A stretch of DNA of 64,000 bases from assembly GCF_000488275.1 (NCBI RefSeq), contig NZ_KI530762.1:1219893-1283892 (forward strand). Reading direction: 5' to 3'. Source of the stretch: Acinetobacter brisouii CIP 110357. Lineage in GTDB: Bacteria > Pseudomonadota > Gammaproteobacteria > Pseudomonadales > Moraxellaceae. Position numbers and translations under genes: made by a program. This document shows positions 10,286 to 19,511 of the stretch, in pieces (within the stretch, counting starts at the first letter, position 1; each line of letters starts with the position of its first letter). The notes below the pieces were generated by a model that worked only from the letters and a program-made list of their open reading frames with translations, ran no database searches and had not been told where the DNA came from.

Positions 10286-11320
10286 ATGGCACTTATTTCG
10301 TTGCGCCAGCTCTTGGATCACGCTGCAGAACATAACTACGGCGTACCAGCATTTAACGTAAACAATCTAGAACAAATGCGTGCAATTATGTTAGCTGCAG
10401 ATGCAACTAACTCACCTGTTATTGTGCAAGCATCTGCGGGTGCTCGTAAATATGCAGGCGCACCATTCTTGCGTCACCTGATTTTGGCAGCAGTTGAAGA
10501 ATGGCCACATATTCCAGTGGTAATGCACCAAGACCACGGGACTAGCCCTGACGTGTGCCAACGTTCAATCCAGTTGGGCTTTAGCTCAGTCATGATGGAT
10601 GGTTCTTTGGGAACTGATGGTAAAACACCAACGAGCTATGACTACAACGTTGATGTAACGCGTCGTGTTGTTGCAATGGCACATGCGTGTGGCGTTTCTG
10701 TTGAAGGTGAAATCGGTTGTTTAGGTAGCCTTGAAACAGGTATGGCAGGCGAAGAAGATGGTGTGGGTGCAGAAGGCGTACTTGACCACTCTCAATTGTT
10801 AACTTCAGTTGAAGAAGCGACTCAGTTCGTTGCTGACACCAATGTTGATGCTTTGGCAATCGCAGTTGGTACTTCACACGGTGCGTACAAATTTACTCGT
10901 CCACCTACAGGTGACATTTTGGCGATTGACCGCATTAAAGAAATTCATGCGGCATTACCAAACACACATCTTGTGATGCACGGTTCAAGCTCAGTTCCTC
11001 AAGAATGGTTGAAAGTAATCAACGAATTTGGCGGTAACATTGGTGAGACTTACGGTGTGCCAGTAGAGCAGTTGGTTGAAGCAATCAAGCACGGTGTACG
11101 TAAAATCAACATCGATACCGACTTACGTTTGGCATCTACAGGTGCGATTCGCCGTTTCTTGGCAGAAAACCCTGCTGAATTTGACCCACGTAAATACTTC
11201 GCGAAAACTGTTGATGCAATGAAACAAGTGTGTATCGACCGTTATGAAGCATTTGGTACTTCGGGTAATGCTGACAAGATTCGCCCAATTTCTTTAGAGA
11301 AAATGGTTGAGCGTTATTAA
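10286..11320 (+). CDS. fba: fructose-bisphosphate aldolase, class II
   Basis: A 344-residue zinc-dependent aldolase that interconverts fructose 1,6-bisphosphate with DHAP and glyceraldehyde 3-phosphate. The metal and catalytic regions are visible: [11 protein letters not shown] (catalytic Asp and zinc His), [21 protein letters not shown] and [10 protein letters not shown] with a zinc His, then [11 protein letters not shown]. The length and sequence fit the Calvin-cycle subtype A. ATG at 10286 is preceded by GGGAGG at 6 bp; the longer frame from 10226 adds 20 residues without homology. It lies downstream of pgk, with its own leader after the pgk terminator. Confidence 0.96.
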   Translation: MALISLRQLLDHAAEHNYGVPAFNVNNLEQMRAIMLAADATNSPVIVQASAGARKYAGAPFLRHLILAAVEEWPHIPVVMHQDHGTSPDVCQRSIQLGFSSVMMDGSLGTDGKTPTSYDYNVDVTRRVVAMAHACGVSVEGEIGCLGSLETGMAGEEDGVGAEGVLDHSQLLTSVEEATQFVADTNVDALAIAVGTSHGAYKFTRPPTGDILAIDRIKEIHAALPNTHLVMHGSSSVPQEWLKVINEFGGNIGETYGVPVEQLVEAIKHGVRKINIDTDLRLASTGAIRRFLAENPAEFDPRKYFAKTVDAMKQVCIDRYEAFGTSGNADKIRPISLEKMVERY

Positions 11321-11341
11321 TTGAGTCGTTGACTTGATTCT

Positions 11342-11369
11342 AAAAAACCGTCTGAAAGGGCGGTTTTTT
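11342..11369 (+). terminator. Rho-independent terminator after fba
   Basis: AACCGTCT pairs with GGGCGGTT (G-U allowed) around GAAA, flanked by A and T tracts. Confidence 0.85.
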
Positions 11370-11610
11370 ATTTTAAGGTGTACTGGCTTTAAGCAAGATA
11401 CTGTATCGACACTGAAGCATGGGTCATTCAACAAAACTGATGCAAAAATTAGCACGTAAAAACTTCATGTTTCATCGGTTGATTATTCTCTATACACAGT
11501 GATTTAAAATGAAAAATCAACGATTGTAATCATGATTTTTTTATCTTGGATCATTCAGCAAACCACACCAATATTTTTCTTCCAATGTATCAAAATTCGG
11601 ATGTGTATAC

Positions 11611-12465
11611 ATGAGTCTCATTTTTTTTGCTGCGCTGTGTAGCGTTGCTGTGTCTATTGTCTTGAAAAAATTTAAGCAACGAGATTACGCAGTCTTACAA
11701 ATGATTGTCTGGAATTATGTCACGGCGAGTATTTTATGTTGGTTATGGTTTAAACCTGACTTTACGCATCTGAGTTTACAGGCAACACCGTGGTGGTTGA
11801 TTGGCTTGTTAGGAATGTTATTGCCGACAATTTTTTTCTGTTTGGCCAAATCCTTGCAACATGCAGGCATTATCAAAACCGAAGTGGCTCAGCGTTTATC
11901 CGTGGTTCTGTCGTTAATGGCAGCCTATTTTGTTTTTCATGAGCAATTTTCTAGCCTAAAACTGCTTGGTGTGGTATTGGGTGTTGTGGCGGTGCTGAGT
12001 CTGATCGCTGCGAAAACACAGGCGATGCCACAAGAACAATCTAGCAAAGCAGGGCTGTTTCTTGCCTGTGTTTGGGCAGGTTATGCACTGGTCGATATAT
12101 TATTGAAATACAATAGCAGTCTGGGACAGCAGTTTGCTTTGAGTCTCAACTTGATGTTTATGCTGGCAGGCATAACTTCAGCAGTTTTTGTGAGCTTATC
12201 TAAGCAGCAATGGCAACCGAAAAACTTCCCCGCGGGCATGTTACTTGGTGTACTGAACTTTGCCAATATTGCCTTATATGTCCAAGCCCATCAGTTACTC
12301 AAAGATGCACCTGCGGTGGTGTTTGTGGTGATGAATGTCAGTGTGGTGACATTGGGCGTACTGAGCGGTTTGCTGTACTTCAAGGAAAAGCCAAATCTAA
12401 TGACTGTTGTGGGCTTGCTGTTGAGCCTCGTCGGCGTGGCGTGTTTAGCGATGAGCATGGCTTAA
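11611..12465 (+). CDS. DMT superfamily (EamA-like) transporter
   Basis: A 284-residue integral membrane protein with about ten hydrophobic segments arranged as two EamA-type halves, typical of drug/metabolite transporters that export small metabolites. The C-terminal half contains AVVFVVMNVSVVTLGVLSGLL, quoted in part here as APAVVFVVMNVSVVTLG, and ends VGLLLSLVGVACLAM. The substrate cannot be predicted from sequence. The gene stands alone; on the other side of its 3' end lies a decayed minus-strand gene whose remnant overlaps its last codons. Confidence 0.8.
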   Translation: MSLIFFAALCSVAVSIVLKKFKQRDYAVLQMIVWNYVTASILCWLWFKPDFTHLSLQATPWWLIGLLGMLLPTIFFCLAKSLQHAGIIKTEVAQRLSVVLSLMAAYFVFHEQFSSLKLLGVVLGVVAVLSLIAAKTQAMPQEQSSKAGLFLACVWAGYALVDILLKYNSSLGQQFALSLNLMFMLAGITSAVFVSLSKQQWQPKNFPAGMLLGVLNFANIALYVQAHQLLKDAPAVVFVVMNVSVVTLGVLSGLLYFKEKPNLMTVVGLLLSLVGVACLAMSMA

Positions 12466-12670
12466 ACGTGATTTTGGTAATTTTGCATTAAAGTCTTGCT
12501 CACTGCGATAGCCCAAAGTGAACATGACTGAACAATCATAACCCAGATTGACTAAATTAAACTCTTAGTTCAATTGCATCATCAAAACCGCCAATCGGAA
12601 AGGCTAAATTCCTCAAAATCTGCGTGGGCAAAAGCAATTCATTGAATACAATAAAGGTCTGGGTTTCCAT
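12445..12670 (-). pseudogene. remnant of a polysaccharide-deacetylase-like gene (frameshifted)
   Basis: Reading the minus strand from an ATG at 12670, one frame gives LAFPIGGFDDAIELRV and then stops. The next frame continues with LGYDCSVMFTLGYRSEQDF and NAKLPKSRLSHAHR, and stops at 12445. Joined, these look like the C-terminal part of a NodB-type polysaccharide deacetylase (FPxGxxDD ... GY ... LP(R/K)xR). The 5' part of such a gene is missing and at least one frameshift separates the pieces, so this is decayed coding DNA. It overlaps the end of the DMT transporter gene by about 20 bp. The family call is my reading of short motifs. Confidence 0.5.
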
Positions 12671-12852
12671 TCAGTTAATTTTTAATGCCGAATGAATATA
12701 AGTATTTTTATAAATTTAAATTATTAAATTTATTTACTATTTTATTTATCATGCGATAAATTTTTGTTTGAAAATTCTCCAGTTTAACTATGTTTTGCTA
12801 CACAGATAATGCTATTCTTTGCACCAATTATTACGTGAAATTTATTTAATTT

Positions 12853-13107
12853 ATGTATACGGGACTAGATCAGATGATTGATAAGGATCTTGAACGTCAA
12901 CGCTTAGAGCGAAAGCTAAATTTTCTGAGAAATGTGGTCATCCAGCGGGGTGATAAAATTCAATCATTAAGGGTTTTGATTAAGAAAAAAAATATCATCT
13001 TAAGCGATGAGGAACTTCTGGAAAGGGTTGAATTTTTGCAAGAGCAAGTAAAATATCAAGAGTTTTTAGAAAAAAAGCTCGTTGAAATTATTAAACTTAT
13101 TCCATAA
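12853..13107 (+). CDS. hypothetical small charged helical protein
   Basis: An 84-residue open frame (alternative start at 12874, residue 8). The product is highly charged and rich in Lys, Glu and Leu, with heptad-like spacing from about residue 10 to 80, so a single long coiled coil is likely. No clear ribosome binding site precedes either start, which lowers confidence. It is AT-rich and isolated between the deacetylase remnant and yceI. I do not recognise the family. Confidence 0.45.
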   Translation: MYTGLDQMIDKDLERQRLERKLNFLRNVVIQRGDKIQSLRVLIKKKNIILSDEELLERVEFLQEQVKYQEFLEKKLVEIIKLIP

Positions 13108-13328
13108 ACCATATTCACATTCTTTTTGTTTTTCCTATATGGAGAAATAATAAAATGGATTAATTGCGATTTATCTATAAGGTTGAGATAAATTTTAAAA
13201 AATATAATCAGGCTAAGAATCGGTAAAGATTGTTGCATCGATGCAACAAACCGTTTTATCTATAACAGTGTAATTTTTGGATGAAAGTTTAGAATATCTC
13301 TCATATAGTTTATCACGAGACAAACAAA

Positions 13329-13907
13329 ATGAATTTCAAAGCATTATCCCTTGGTTTAGCAGTTGCAGTTGCGAGCTCATTGACTGTAGCAGCACCTGTA
13401 GCTTATAAAATTGACCCTACACATACAGCAACAGTTTTCTCTTGGAATCACTTTGGCTTTTCTACACCAAGCGCAAACTTTTCTGCTATTCAAGGTGTGA
13501 TTAATGTTGATAACGCAAAACCTGCTAATTCTTCAGTAAACGTAACTATTCCTGTAAGCAGCGTAAACACTAACGTTCCTGCTTTGGATAAAGAGTTTCA
13601 GGAAGAAGGCTGGTTTAATGCAGCAAAATATCCAAACATCACTTTTGTAAGTACAAAAGTTGAAACTAAAGATAAAAAGCACTTTAACATCACAGGTAAC
13701 CTGACTGTTAAAGGCATTACTAAACCAGTGGTTTTAAAAGCTGTTTTAAACAAACAAGGCATTCACCCAATGACTAAAGCAGAAGCGGTTGGCTTTAATG
13801 CAACAACCAGCTTTAAACGTTCAGACTTTGGCATCGCGAACTATGTGCCAAACGTTGGTGATTTGATTACTGTAAATATTACAACTGAAGCACAAGCTGC
13901 TAAGTAA
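13329..13907 (+). CDS. YceI family periplasmic lipid-binding protein
   Basis: A 192-residue secreted protein. Residues 1-21 are a signal peptide, then a YceI lipocalin-like beta barrel that binds polyisoprenoid or amphiphilic lipids in family members. Diagnostic segments are YKIDPTHTATVFSWNHFGFS, quoted only in part as YKIDPTHTATVFSW, then FNAAKYPNITFVSTKV, ITGNLTVKGITKPV and FKRSDFGIANYVP. The role is probably envelope lipid or quinone-precursor transport or stress tolerance. The gene is monocistronic: it has its own AT-rich leader and a terminator. Confidence 0.9.
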   Translation: MNFKALSLGLAVAVASSLTVAAPVAYKIDPTHTATVFSWNHFGFSTPSANFSAIQGVINVDNAKPANSSVNVTIPVSSVNTNVPALDKEFQEEGWFNAAKYPNITFVSTKVETKDKKHFNITGNLTVKGITKPVVLKAVLNKQGIHPMTKAEAVGFNATTSFKRSDFGIANYVPNVGDLITVNITTEAQAAK

Positions 13908-13933
13908 TCGCTTAAAATACAGTGATGTCATTT

Positions 13934-13963
13934 AAAAAAGCCCTTGAGATAAGGGCTTTTTTA
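13934..13963 (+). terminator. Rho-independent terminator after yceI-like gene
   Basis: AAGCCCTT pairs with AAGGGCTT-type arm (AAAAGCCCTT / AAGGGCTTTT) around GAGAT, followed by a T tract. Confidence 0.9.
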
Positions 13964-14037
13964 TTGCTGAAAAATTTCAAACTATTTTTATATTAGAAAT
14001 ATTTAATACAGTCGATAGCTTCCATTCAAAACAGCTT

Positions 14038-14757
14038 TTATATGTTTAAATGGGTAAGATAATGTTTCAACACTTCTGCCGATTTCGACATAAGCTCTGG
14101 TGCATAACGATGATTATCTTGTCGTAACTGTGGAATATTGATATTGGCTTTGCGCAGTTCACAAGTGTGCCCGATTAACCATTTTTCCAGATCTTCTTCT
14201 GCCACTTCAATATGAAACTGAAATGCCAGAATATTTTGTCCAATCTTAAATGCTTGATTCGGATACAGTTCAGAACTTGCCAGTAATTCTGCTTGGGCAG
14301 GCAAATCAAAAGTATCACCATGCCAATGTAATACAGCAGTATTTCCAAGTGCTGCCAAAGGATTATGGCTTGCTTCGGATAGACTGAGTGAACTCCAGCC
14401 GATTTCTTTGGCGTGACCTGCATAGACTTGAGCACCTAAAGCATAGGCAATTAGTTGGGCGCCAAGACAAATTCCTAAAGTTGGTTTGTTATCGGCAAGG
14501 CGCTGTTTTAAGCCTGAAATTTCATCGACTAAAAATGGATAATCATCCTGCTCATAAACCCCGATAGGGCCACCCAAAATGATGACTAGACCATCGTAGG
14601 CAAGCGCGGCTGATAAATCATCAACTCCCGCATCAAAATAGCGGACGCGAAAACCATATTGATAAAATACGTCTTCTAGTGCGCCTAAATCTTCAAAGGC
14701 AAGATGCTGAATGGCGTAAACTGTTTTGGGTAAATTGGGATGAAGTATTGTTGTCAT
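14038..14757 (-). CDS. class I glutamine amidotransferase domain protein
   Basis: A 239-residue cytoplasmic GATase1 protein, the GMP-synthase-like stand-alone type. The nucleophile Cys is in LGICLGAQL, the oxyanion region in IILGGPIGVYE, and the His-X-Glu pair in FQFHIEV. It would hydrolyse glutamine or a gamma-glutamyl compound; the partner or true substrate is unknown, and related stand-alone proteins are often annotated only as glutamine amidotransferase. I chose ATG 14757 because the homologous region begins shortly after it, while the 22 residues upstream are hydrophobic and non-homologous. It is a single minus-strand gene. Confidence 0.82.
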   Translation of the reverse strand: MTTILHPNLPKTVYAIQHLAFEDLGALEDVFYQYGFRVRYFDAGVDDLSAALAYDGLVIILGGPIGVYEQDDYPFLVDEISGLKQRLADNKPTLGICLGAQLIAYALGAQVYAGHAKEIGWSSLSLSEASHNPLAALGNTAVLHWHGDTFDLPAQAELLASSELYPNQAFKIGQNILAFQFHIEVAEEDLEKWLIGHTCELRKANINIPQLRQDNHRYAPELMSKSAEVLKHYLTHLNI

Positions 14758-14871
14758 AATCATAAAAACAGGCGAAGTAAAATAAAAACATAAACAATCA
14801 GTGGAAAAAATCAAGTCCATCAAATGTTATTTTTAAAATGCATTTTATAGGTTATAGGAAAAGACAGGACA

Positions 14872-14925
14872 TAAAAAAGCTGATCTAAATTAAACAATCG
14901 TGAATTGTTACATCTAGATCAGCTT
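14872..14925 (-). terminator. long hairpin terminator after the aldehyde dehydrogenase gene
   Basis: AAGCTGATCTA at 14877 and its complement at 14915 form an 11-bp outer stem; inside, AACAAT/ATTGTT forms a second stem. On the minus strand a run of six T follows. Confidence 0.75.
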
Positions 14926-14938
14926 GGAATAAAAAATA

Positions 14939-14981
14939 CAGCGAATCGAGGTTCGCTGTAGAGTGTAGCAAATTTGCTACA
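14939..14981. repeat. two adjacent palindromes 3' of the aldehyde dehydrogenase gene
   Basis: AGCGAA/TTCGCT with a 6-nt loop is followed by the perfect 16-bp palindrome GTAGCAAATTTGCTAC at 14965-14980. Neither has a T tract, so they are not classical terminators. They may protect the transcript end or bind protein. Confidence 0.55.
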
Positions 14982-14997
14982 AAAGGCTAAAACTAAA

Positions 14998-16509
14998 TTA
15001 GAAGAAACCCATTGCCTTAGTTGAATAGCTTACCAACAAGTTTTTAGTTTGTTGATAATGGTTCAACATGTCTTTGTGGTTTTCACGTCCGATACCTGAA
15101 CGTTTGTAACCGCCGAACGCTGCGTGAGCAGGGTAGATATGGTAACAGTTGGTCCATACACGACCCGCTTCAATTGCGCGACCTGCACGGTAAGACGTGT
15201 GTGCTGAACGTGACCATACACCTGCACCTAAACCATAGATAGTGTCGTTTGCAATTTTCATTGCATCGTCAAAGTCTTTGAATGTAGTTACAGACAATAC
15301 AGGTCCGAAGATTTCTTCTTGGAAGATCTTCATGTTGTTTTCGCCTTTGAAGATTGTTGGCTCGATATAGAAACCACCTTCAACGTCATGGCGAGGAGAA
15401 CCACCTGTCAATAATTGAGCGCCTTCGCTGCGACCTGTTTCGATGCAACCCAAGATTTTATTTTGCTGTTGAACAGAGGCTTGAGCACCGATCATGGTAT
15501 CTGTGTCAAGTGGGTGACCTGTTTTGATACGTTTTACACGCTCGATTGCTTTTTCAAGGAATTTGTCAGCAATGCTTTCTTGAACAAGTGCGCGAGAAGG
15601 ACAAGTACAAACTTCACCTTGGTTAAGCGCAAACATTGCAAAACCTTCAAGCGCTTTGTCTAGGTAGTCATCGTCTTGATCCATAACGTCTTCAAAGAAG
15701 ATGTTTGGTGATTTACCACCAAGCTCAAGTGTTACAGGAATAATGTTTTCTGTTGCATACTGCATGATCAATTGACCAACAGCAGTTGAACCTGTAAATG
15801 CAACTTTTGCAATACGTGGGCTAGTTGCAAGTGGGCGACCTACTTCAGCACCAAAGCCGCTTACAATGTTTAAGATCCCTGGTGGGAGAAGATCTTGAAT
15901 CAATTCAATGAGAACCAAAATACTTGCTGGTGTTTGCTCAGCTGGCTTCATAACGATACAGTTACCTGCAGCCAATGCTGGTGCAATTTTCCATGCCGCC
16001 ATCAAGATCGGGAAGTTCCAAGGAATGATTTGACCCACAACGCCTAGTGGTTCATGGAAGTGATACGCGATGGTATCTTCATCGATTTCAGAAATGCCGC
16101 CTTCTTGTGCACGGATACAGCCTGCAAAATAACGGAAATGGTCAATTGCAAGAGGGATATCTGCAGCAAGTGTTTCACGAATTGGCTTACCATTGTCCCA
16201 AGTTTCTGCTACCGCAAGAACTTCCAGATTTTCTTCTAAACGGTCAGCAATTTTAAGTAATAAGTTAGAACGAGTTGTAGGAGATGATTTGTTCCATGAA
16301 GCTTTTGCTTTATGTGCAGCATCTAACGCAAGCTCGACATCTTCAGCACTTGAGCGTGCAACAGTTGTAAAAACTTTACCATCAACTGGAGAGCTATTTT
16401 CAAAATACACGCCTTTTACAGGTGGAACCCATTCACCACCAATAAAGTTCTCATATTGAGATTTGAATTGAACTTTTGAACCAGGTTGATTCGGATCAAG
16501 ATAGCGCAT
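14998..16509 (-). CDS. NAD-dependent aldehyde dehydrogenase (AcoD/ExaC-like)
   Basis: A 503-residue cytoplasmic ALDH that oxidises short aldehydes such as acetaldehyde to acids with NAD(P). The cofactor fold shows [11 protein letters not shown] and FTGSTAVG. The base Glu is in [11 protein letters not shown] and the catalytic Cys in GEVCTCPSR. The C-terminal [14 protein letters not shown] is typical of the AcoD/AldB/ExaC group of acetaldehyde dehydrogenases. It is divergent from a GAF-domain regulator and near an iron alcohol dehydrogenase, so the three genes probably form an alcohol-to-acid oxidation module. The in vivo substrate is inferred. Confidence 0.9.
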   Translation of the reverse strand: MRYLDPNQPGSKVQFKSQYENFIGGEWVPPVKGVYFENSSPVDGKVFTTVARSSAEDVELALDAAHKAKASWNKSSPTTRSNLLLKIADRLEENLEVLAVAETWDNGKPIRETLAADIPLAIDHFRYFAGCIRAQEGGISEIDEDTIAYHFHEPLGVVGQIIPWNFPILMAAWKIAPALAAGNCIVMKPAEQTPASILVLIELIQDLLPPGILNIVSGFGAEVGRPLATSPRIAKVAFTGSTAVGQLIMQYATENIIPVTLELGGKSPNIFFEDVMDQDDDYLDKALEGFAMFALNQGEVCTCPSRALVQESIADKFLEKAIERVKRIKTGHPLDTDTMIGAQASVQQQNKILGCIETGRSEGAQLLTGGSPRHDVEGGFYIEPTIFKGENNMKIFQEEIFGPVLSVTTFKDFDDAMKIANDTIYGLGAGVWSRSAHTSYRAGRAIEAGRVWTNCYHIYPAHAAFGGYKRSGIGRENHKDMLNHYQQTKNLLVSYSTKAMGFF

Positions 16510-16609
16510 GTGAAAATTCCTTTGCTTTATTTTATATCATCTAACAAAAGCATACTGCTTCTGATAAAGTACTTCTGGTACATTACGGATATAATAATAA
16601 TCATAAATT

Positions 16610-16628
16610 AGGTTGGAAAAAGGTTGGA
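16610..16628. promoter_or_regulatory. tandem AGGTTGGA repeats in the divergent promoter region
   Basis: AGGTTGGA occurs at 16610 and again at 16621, an 11-bp period, so both copies face the same side of the helix. They lie 29 bp before the regulator start and upstream of the divergent aldehyde dehydrogenase. A regulator binding site is likely; the bound protein is inferred. Confidence 0.4.
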
Positions 16629-16656
16629 ATTTGCCAGCTATACAAGGGATATACAA

Positions 16657-17835
16657 ATGTTTACGAAGAAAGATTTATCGCACCACCGAGGTGCGGTAGA
16701 GCAGTTAAGGCAGAGCATCTCCTGGTCGCCTCAACAAGCTCAAGAAGTAGGTCAGAGCATTATGAGCTCCTGGCAACGAAGTATTTCTGCATGCATTCCA
16801 AAAGAGCGCATGGCTGCGCCATTGGTAGACAATACTGCATTTAAGGGCAACACCCTAGCTTCAGCGCTACAACGCTGTGAGGCTGAATTAAGGCACGTTG
16901 CACAGCAATCCTCAATGGTTCTGGCAATTGGTGACGTTGGTAGTACCATTGTCTGGACAGCCGCAAGCCGTGAAATGCAGGCTCAGGCTGAGCAGGTACA
17001 TTTTGTGTCTGGTGGCAAATGGAGTGAAGATGCGGTAGGTACCAATGCCTTGGCACTGTCGCTGAAAACTCGACAATCATGCTGTGTTTTTTCCAGTGAA
17101 CACTATATGGAATCGGTGCATGACTGGGTTTGTTATGCGACACCAATTGTTGATCCATATTCAAATCAGTTGCTTGGCGTAGTAGATTTATCCACCACAT
17201 GGAAAAATCATAATACTTTAGGCGTACTCGCGGTTGAGCGTTGTGCTTCGATCATTCAAACCGCACTGCTCGAACAGCAAAAACAACGTTTGTATATTCG
17301 TGCTTTTTCTGTTTCGCAAGTGTTGTTTAATGGCAAAGTGTTGGTGCTGACTCCACGCCAATTCGAAATTATGACCATTTTGGCACTTTGCCCACAAGGG
17401 ATGAATCTCGACAAGTTGCACAGCGCACTCTATGGCGAACGTAAGGTCAGTATGGGGACGTTAAAGGCAGAAATGTCACAGCTACGTGATTTGCTCGGTG
17501 GAATGCTAGGTTCGCGCCCATATCGCTTGTTAGCGCAAGTGGAGGCGGATTTTTTACAGGCAGAGCAAGCACTGGATGCAGGCTATCTGGAATCAGCTTT
17601 ACGCTTGTATACAGGCGTCTTTTTAGCGAAAACCGAAAGTCCATTTTTATGCGCTTGGCGTGATTGTTTAGAGTCTCGTTTAAGTGATGCGATTTTTAAA
17701 GCCAAAGATACGGATACGCTACTGAAACATATTGCACATGTGCCCGATGCCATTGATGCGGTTGAGCGCCTGATCGAGTTGTTGCCAGAAACTCATCCTG
17801 CTCATCAGGTCTTAGAAAAGTATAAAGATGCGTAA
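16657..17835 (+). CDS. GAF-domain transcriptional regulator (AcoR-like sensor part, no AAA+ domain)
   Basis: A 392-residue predicted DNA-binding regulator. Residues ~20-210 resemble the N-terminal sensor part of AcoR-type activators: the SSWQRSI motif, VLAIGDVGSTIVW and GTNALALSLKTRQ with a GAF fold ending GVVDLSTTW. The sigma-54 AAA+ domain of AcoR is absent. Instead there is a C-terminal domain with a winged-helix-like segment (VLTPRQFEIMTILALCPQGM) and a helical tail. It is divergent from the aldehyde dehydrogenase and upstream of the iron alcohol dehydrogenase, so it probably controls both. ATG 16657 is chosen because AGGGATAT precedes it and the tandem repeats occupy the alternative upstream start. 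Confidence 0.78.
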   Translation: MFTKKDLSHHRGAVEQLRQSISWSPQQAQEVGQSIMSSWQRSISACIPKERMAAPLVDNTAFKGNTLASALQRCEAELRHVAQQSSMVLAIGDVGSTIVWTAASREMQAQAEQVHFVSGGKWSEDAVGTNALALSLKTRQSCCVFSSEHYMESVHDWVCYATPIVDPYSNQLLGVVDLSTTWKNHNTLGVLAVERCASIIQTALLEQQKQRLYIRAFSVSQVLFNGKVLVLTPRQFEIMTILALCPQGMNLDKLHSALYGERKVSMGTLKAEMSQLRDLLGGMLGSRPYRLLAQVEADFLQAEQALDAGYLESALRLYTGVFLAKTESPFLCAWRDCLESRLSDAIFKAKDTDTLLKHIAHVPDAIDAVERLIELLPETHPAHQVLEKYKDA

Positions 17836-17956
17836 GTCATATAAAACCAAATCGAAAAATTTAAACAATAAATAATAAAAACAAAAAGTTAAATAAATAA
17901 CAATAATAATTTTTGCGTTGCTCAGGCATCGCATTGTCTTCTTTTGTTTTTTAAAA

Positions 17957-17996
17957 TAAAAAAAGCCCCTCACAAAGCGAACTTTGTGAGAAGCCT
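17957..17996 (-). terminator. Rho-independent terminator after iron alcohol dehydrogenase
   Basis: CTCACAAAG and CTTTGTGAG form a 9-bp stem with a tetraloop, extended by GGCTT/GGGCT pairing, followed on the minus strand by seven T. Confidence 0.85.
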
Positions 17997-18028
17997 ATCT
18001 GGAGAAAACTTACAGCATTTAAAAGAGA

Positions 18029-19201
18029 TTACAAAGCAGCTTTAAAAATATCTACAACTTGAGCATGTGTTGCTTTACGTGGGTTAGTTAACATACAAGC
18101 ATCTTTCTGAGCGTTTTCAGCCATCACATCAAGATCTTCAGTTTTTACACCAAGCTCAGTCAAGCCTGAAGGAATACCGATAGAAGAAGACAATTCGCGA
18201 ATGGCAGTGATTGCAGCATAAGCAGCTTCAGTCACAGTTAGACCATGAGTATTTACACCCATCAAGTGCGCAATACGTGCATAACGGTCAGGACAAGCAA
18301 TCAGGTTAAACTCACAAACGTGTGGTAGAAGTACCGCATTACATACACCGTGTGGCAAGTTATAGAAACCGCCTAACTGGTGAGCCATTGCATGTACATA
18401 ACCTAAAGATGCATTGTTGAATGCCATACCTGCAAGGTACTGTGCATAGCTCATTGCATCACGCGCTTCAAGGTTTTGACCATTGGCAACCGCAGGGCGT
18501 AACCATTCACTGATCATGGTAATGGCTTTTTCAGCACATGCATCTGTAATTGGGTTTGCAGCAGTAGAAACATAAGCTTCAACAGCATGCGTCAAGGCAT
18601 CCATACCTGTTGCAGCAGTCAAGCTTGCTGGCTTAGCAATCATGAGTTTAGGATCGTCGATTGCAATCAGTGGAGTACAACGCCAGTCTACAATTGCCAT
18701 TTTAACGTGAGTATCAGTGTTGGTAATGATACAGAAACGAGTCATTTCTGAAGCAGTACCTGCAGTTGTGTTGACTGCGATTAACGGTGTCATTGGAACT
18801 GTACTTTTGTCAATGCCTTCGTAATCACGAATATGACCGCCACCTGCAGTAACAAGGCCAATACCTTTTGCACAGTCATGTGAAGAACCGCCACCGAGTG
18901 AAACGATAAAATCACAACCATTGTCAACGTATTCTTTTACACCATTGTGTACGTTAATGTCGGTTGGGTTTGGCTCTGCGCCTGGGAAAATATGGCTCTC
19001 TACACCAGCATCTGTTAAGTATTGAGCAATTGTGTCTGCTACACCAAACTTAAATAAACCTTGGTCAGTAACAATCAGTGCTTTTTTTGCACCTAGATTT
19101 TGCGCTTTAGTTCCGATTTCTTTTGCACAACCTGGTCCAAATAAAGACACGCAAGGGATGTAAAAACCGTTAGTTTGGTCAGCAATATTTTTAAAAGCCA
19201 T
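18029..19201 (-). CDS. iron-containing alcohol dehydrogenase
   Basis: A 390-residue group III alcohol dehydrogenase that oxidises primary alcohols to aldehydes with NAD. The nucleotide region is FIVSLGGGSSHDCAKGI, followed by NTTAGTASEMT. The iron ligands are expected in the Asp of the IVDWRCTP-to-IDDP region and the His of MDALTHAVEAYVS, HAMAHQLGG and YNLPHGVCNA. The length is typical. ATG 19201 is preceded by GAAGGAA; the 20 residues upstream are non-homologous. It is probably the first step of the pathway whose second step is the aldehyde dehydrogenase at 14998. Substrate (ethanol or longer alcohols) is inferred. Confidence 0.92.
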   Translation of the reverse strand: MAFKNIADQTNGFYIPCVSLFGPGCAKEIGTKAQNLGAKKALIVTDQGLFKFGVADTIAQYLTDAGVESHIFPGAEPNPTDINVHNGVKEYVDNGCDFIVSLGGGSSHDCAKGIGLVTAGGGHIRDYEGIDKSTVPMTPLIAVNTTAGTASEMTRFCIITNTDTHVKMAIVDWRCTPLIAIDDPKLMIAKPASLTAATGMDALTHAVEAYVSTAANPITDACAEKAITMISEWLRPAVANGQNLEARDAMSYAQYLAGMAFNNASLGYVHAMAHQLGGFYNLPHGVCNAVLLPHVCEFNLIACPDRYARIAHLMGVNTHGLTVTEAAYAAITAIRELSSSIGIPSGLTELGVKTEDLDVMAENAQKDACMLTNPRKATHAQVVDIFKAAL

Positions 19202-19292
19202 GGAGCGATTCCTTCTTCCATTATTCCATTGTGTTCTTTTGTAGGCGATTAACTTCACCATGTCGCTAGTATTGTTAGCTGCTCTAAAATTT

Positions 19293-19331
19293 CCTACCTA
19301 CCAAATACCTACCAACATTTTATTTGGTAGG
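19293..19331 (-). promoter_or_regulatory. repeated CCTACC operator cluster upstream of iron alcohol dehydrogenase
   Basis: CCTACC occurs at 19293, 19297 and 19308 on the plus strand, and CCTACCAAAT (19297) is answered by ATTTGGTAGG (19322) as a 10-bp inverted repeat. The cluster ends about 92 bp upstream of the gene start, a position fitting an activator site. Confidence 0.5.
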
Positions 19332-19511
19332 TTGTCTAATTATATCTTTAATTTTGAATGATTTTATTTTTATTTGTTGCAAAAATCTGAGTAAAAAACT
19401 CAGATTTTTACTGGATTTATAAAGTAAAAAAATAACACTTCAAACAGGAAATTTCCCTTATGTTTAGAAACTGGTTAAGCTATGCAAGATTGTTGAGATT
19501 TTGATGGGCTT

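Noticed and set aside
12210..12491. Alternative-frame frame overlapping the DMT transporter
   Set aside because: It overlaps the hydrophobic transporter in another frame and has Cys-rich low-plausibility sequence without a ribosome binding site.
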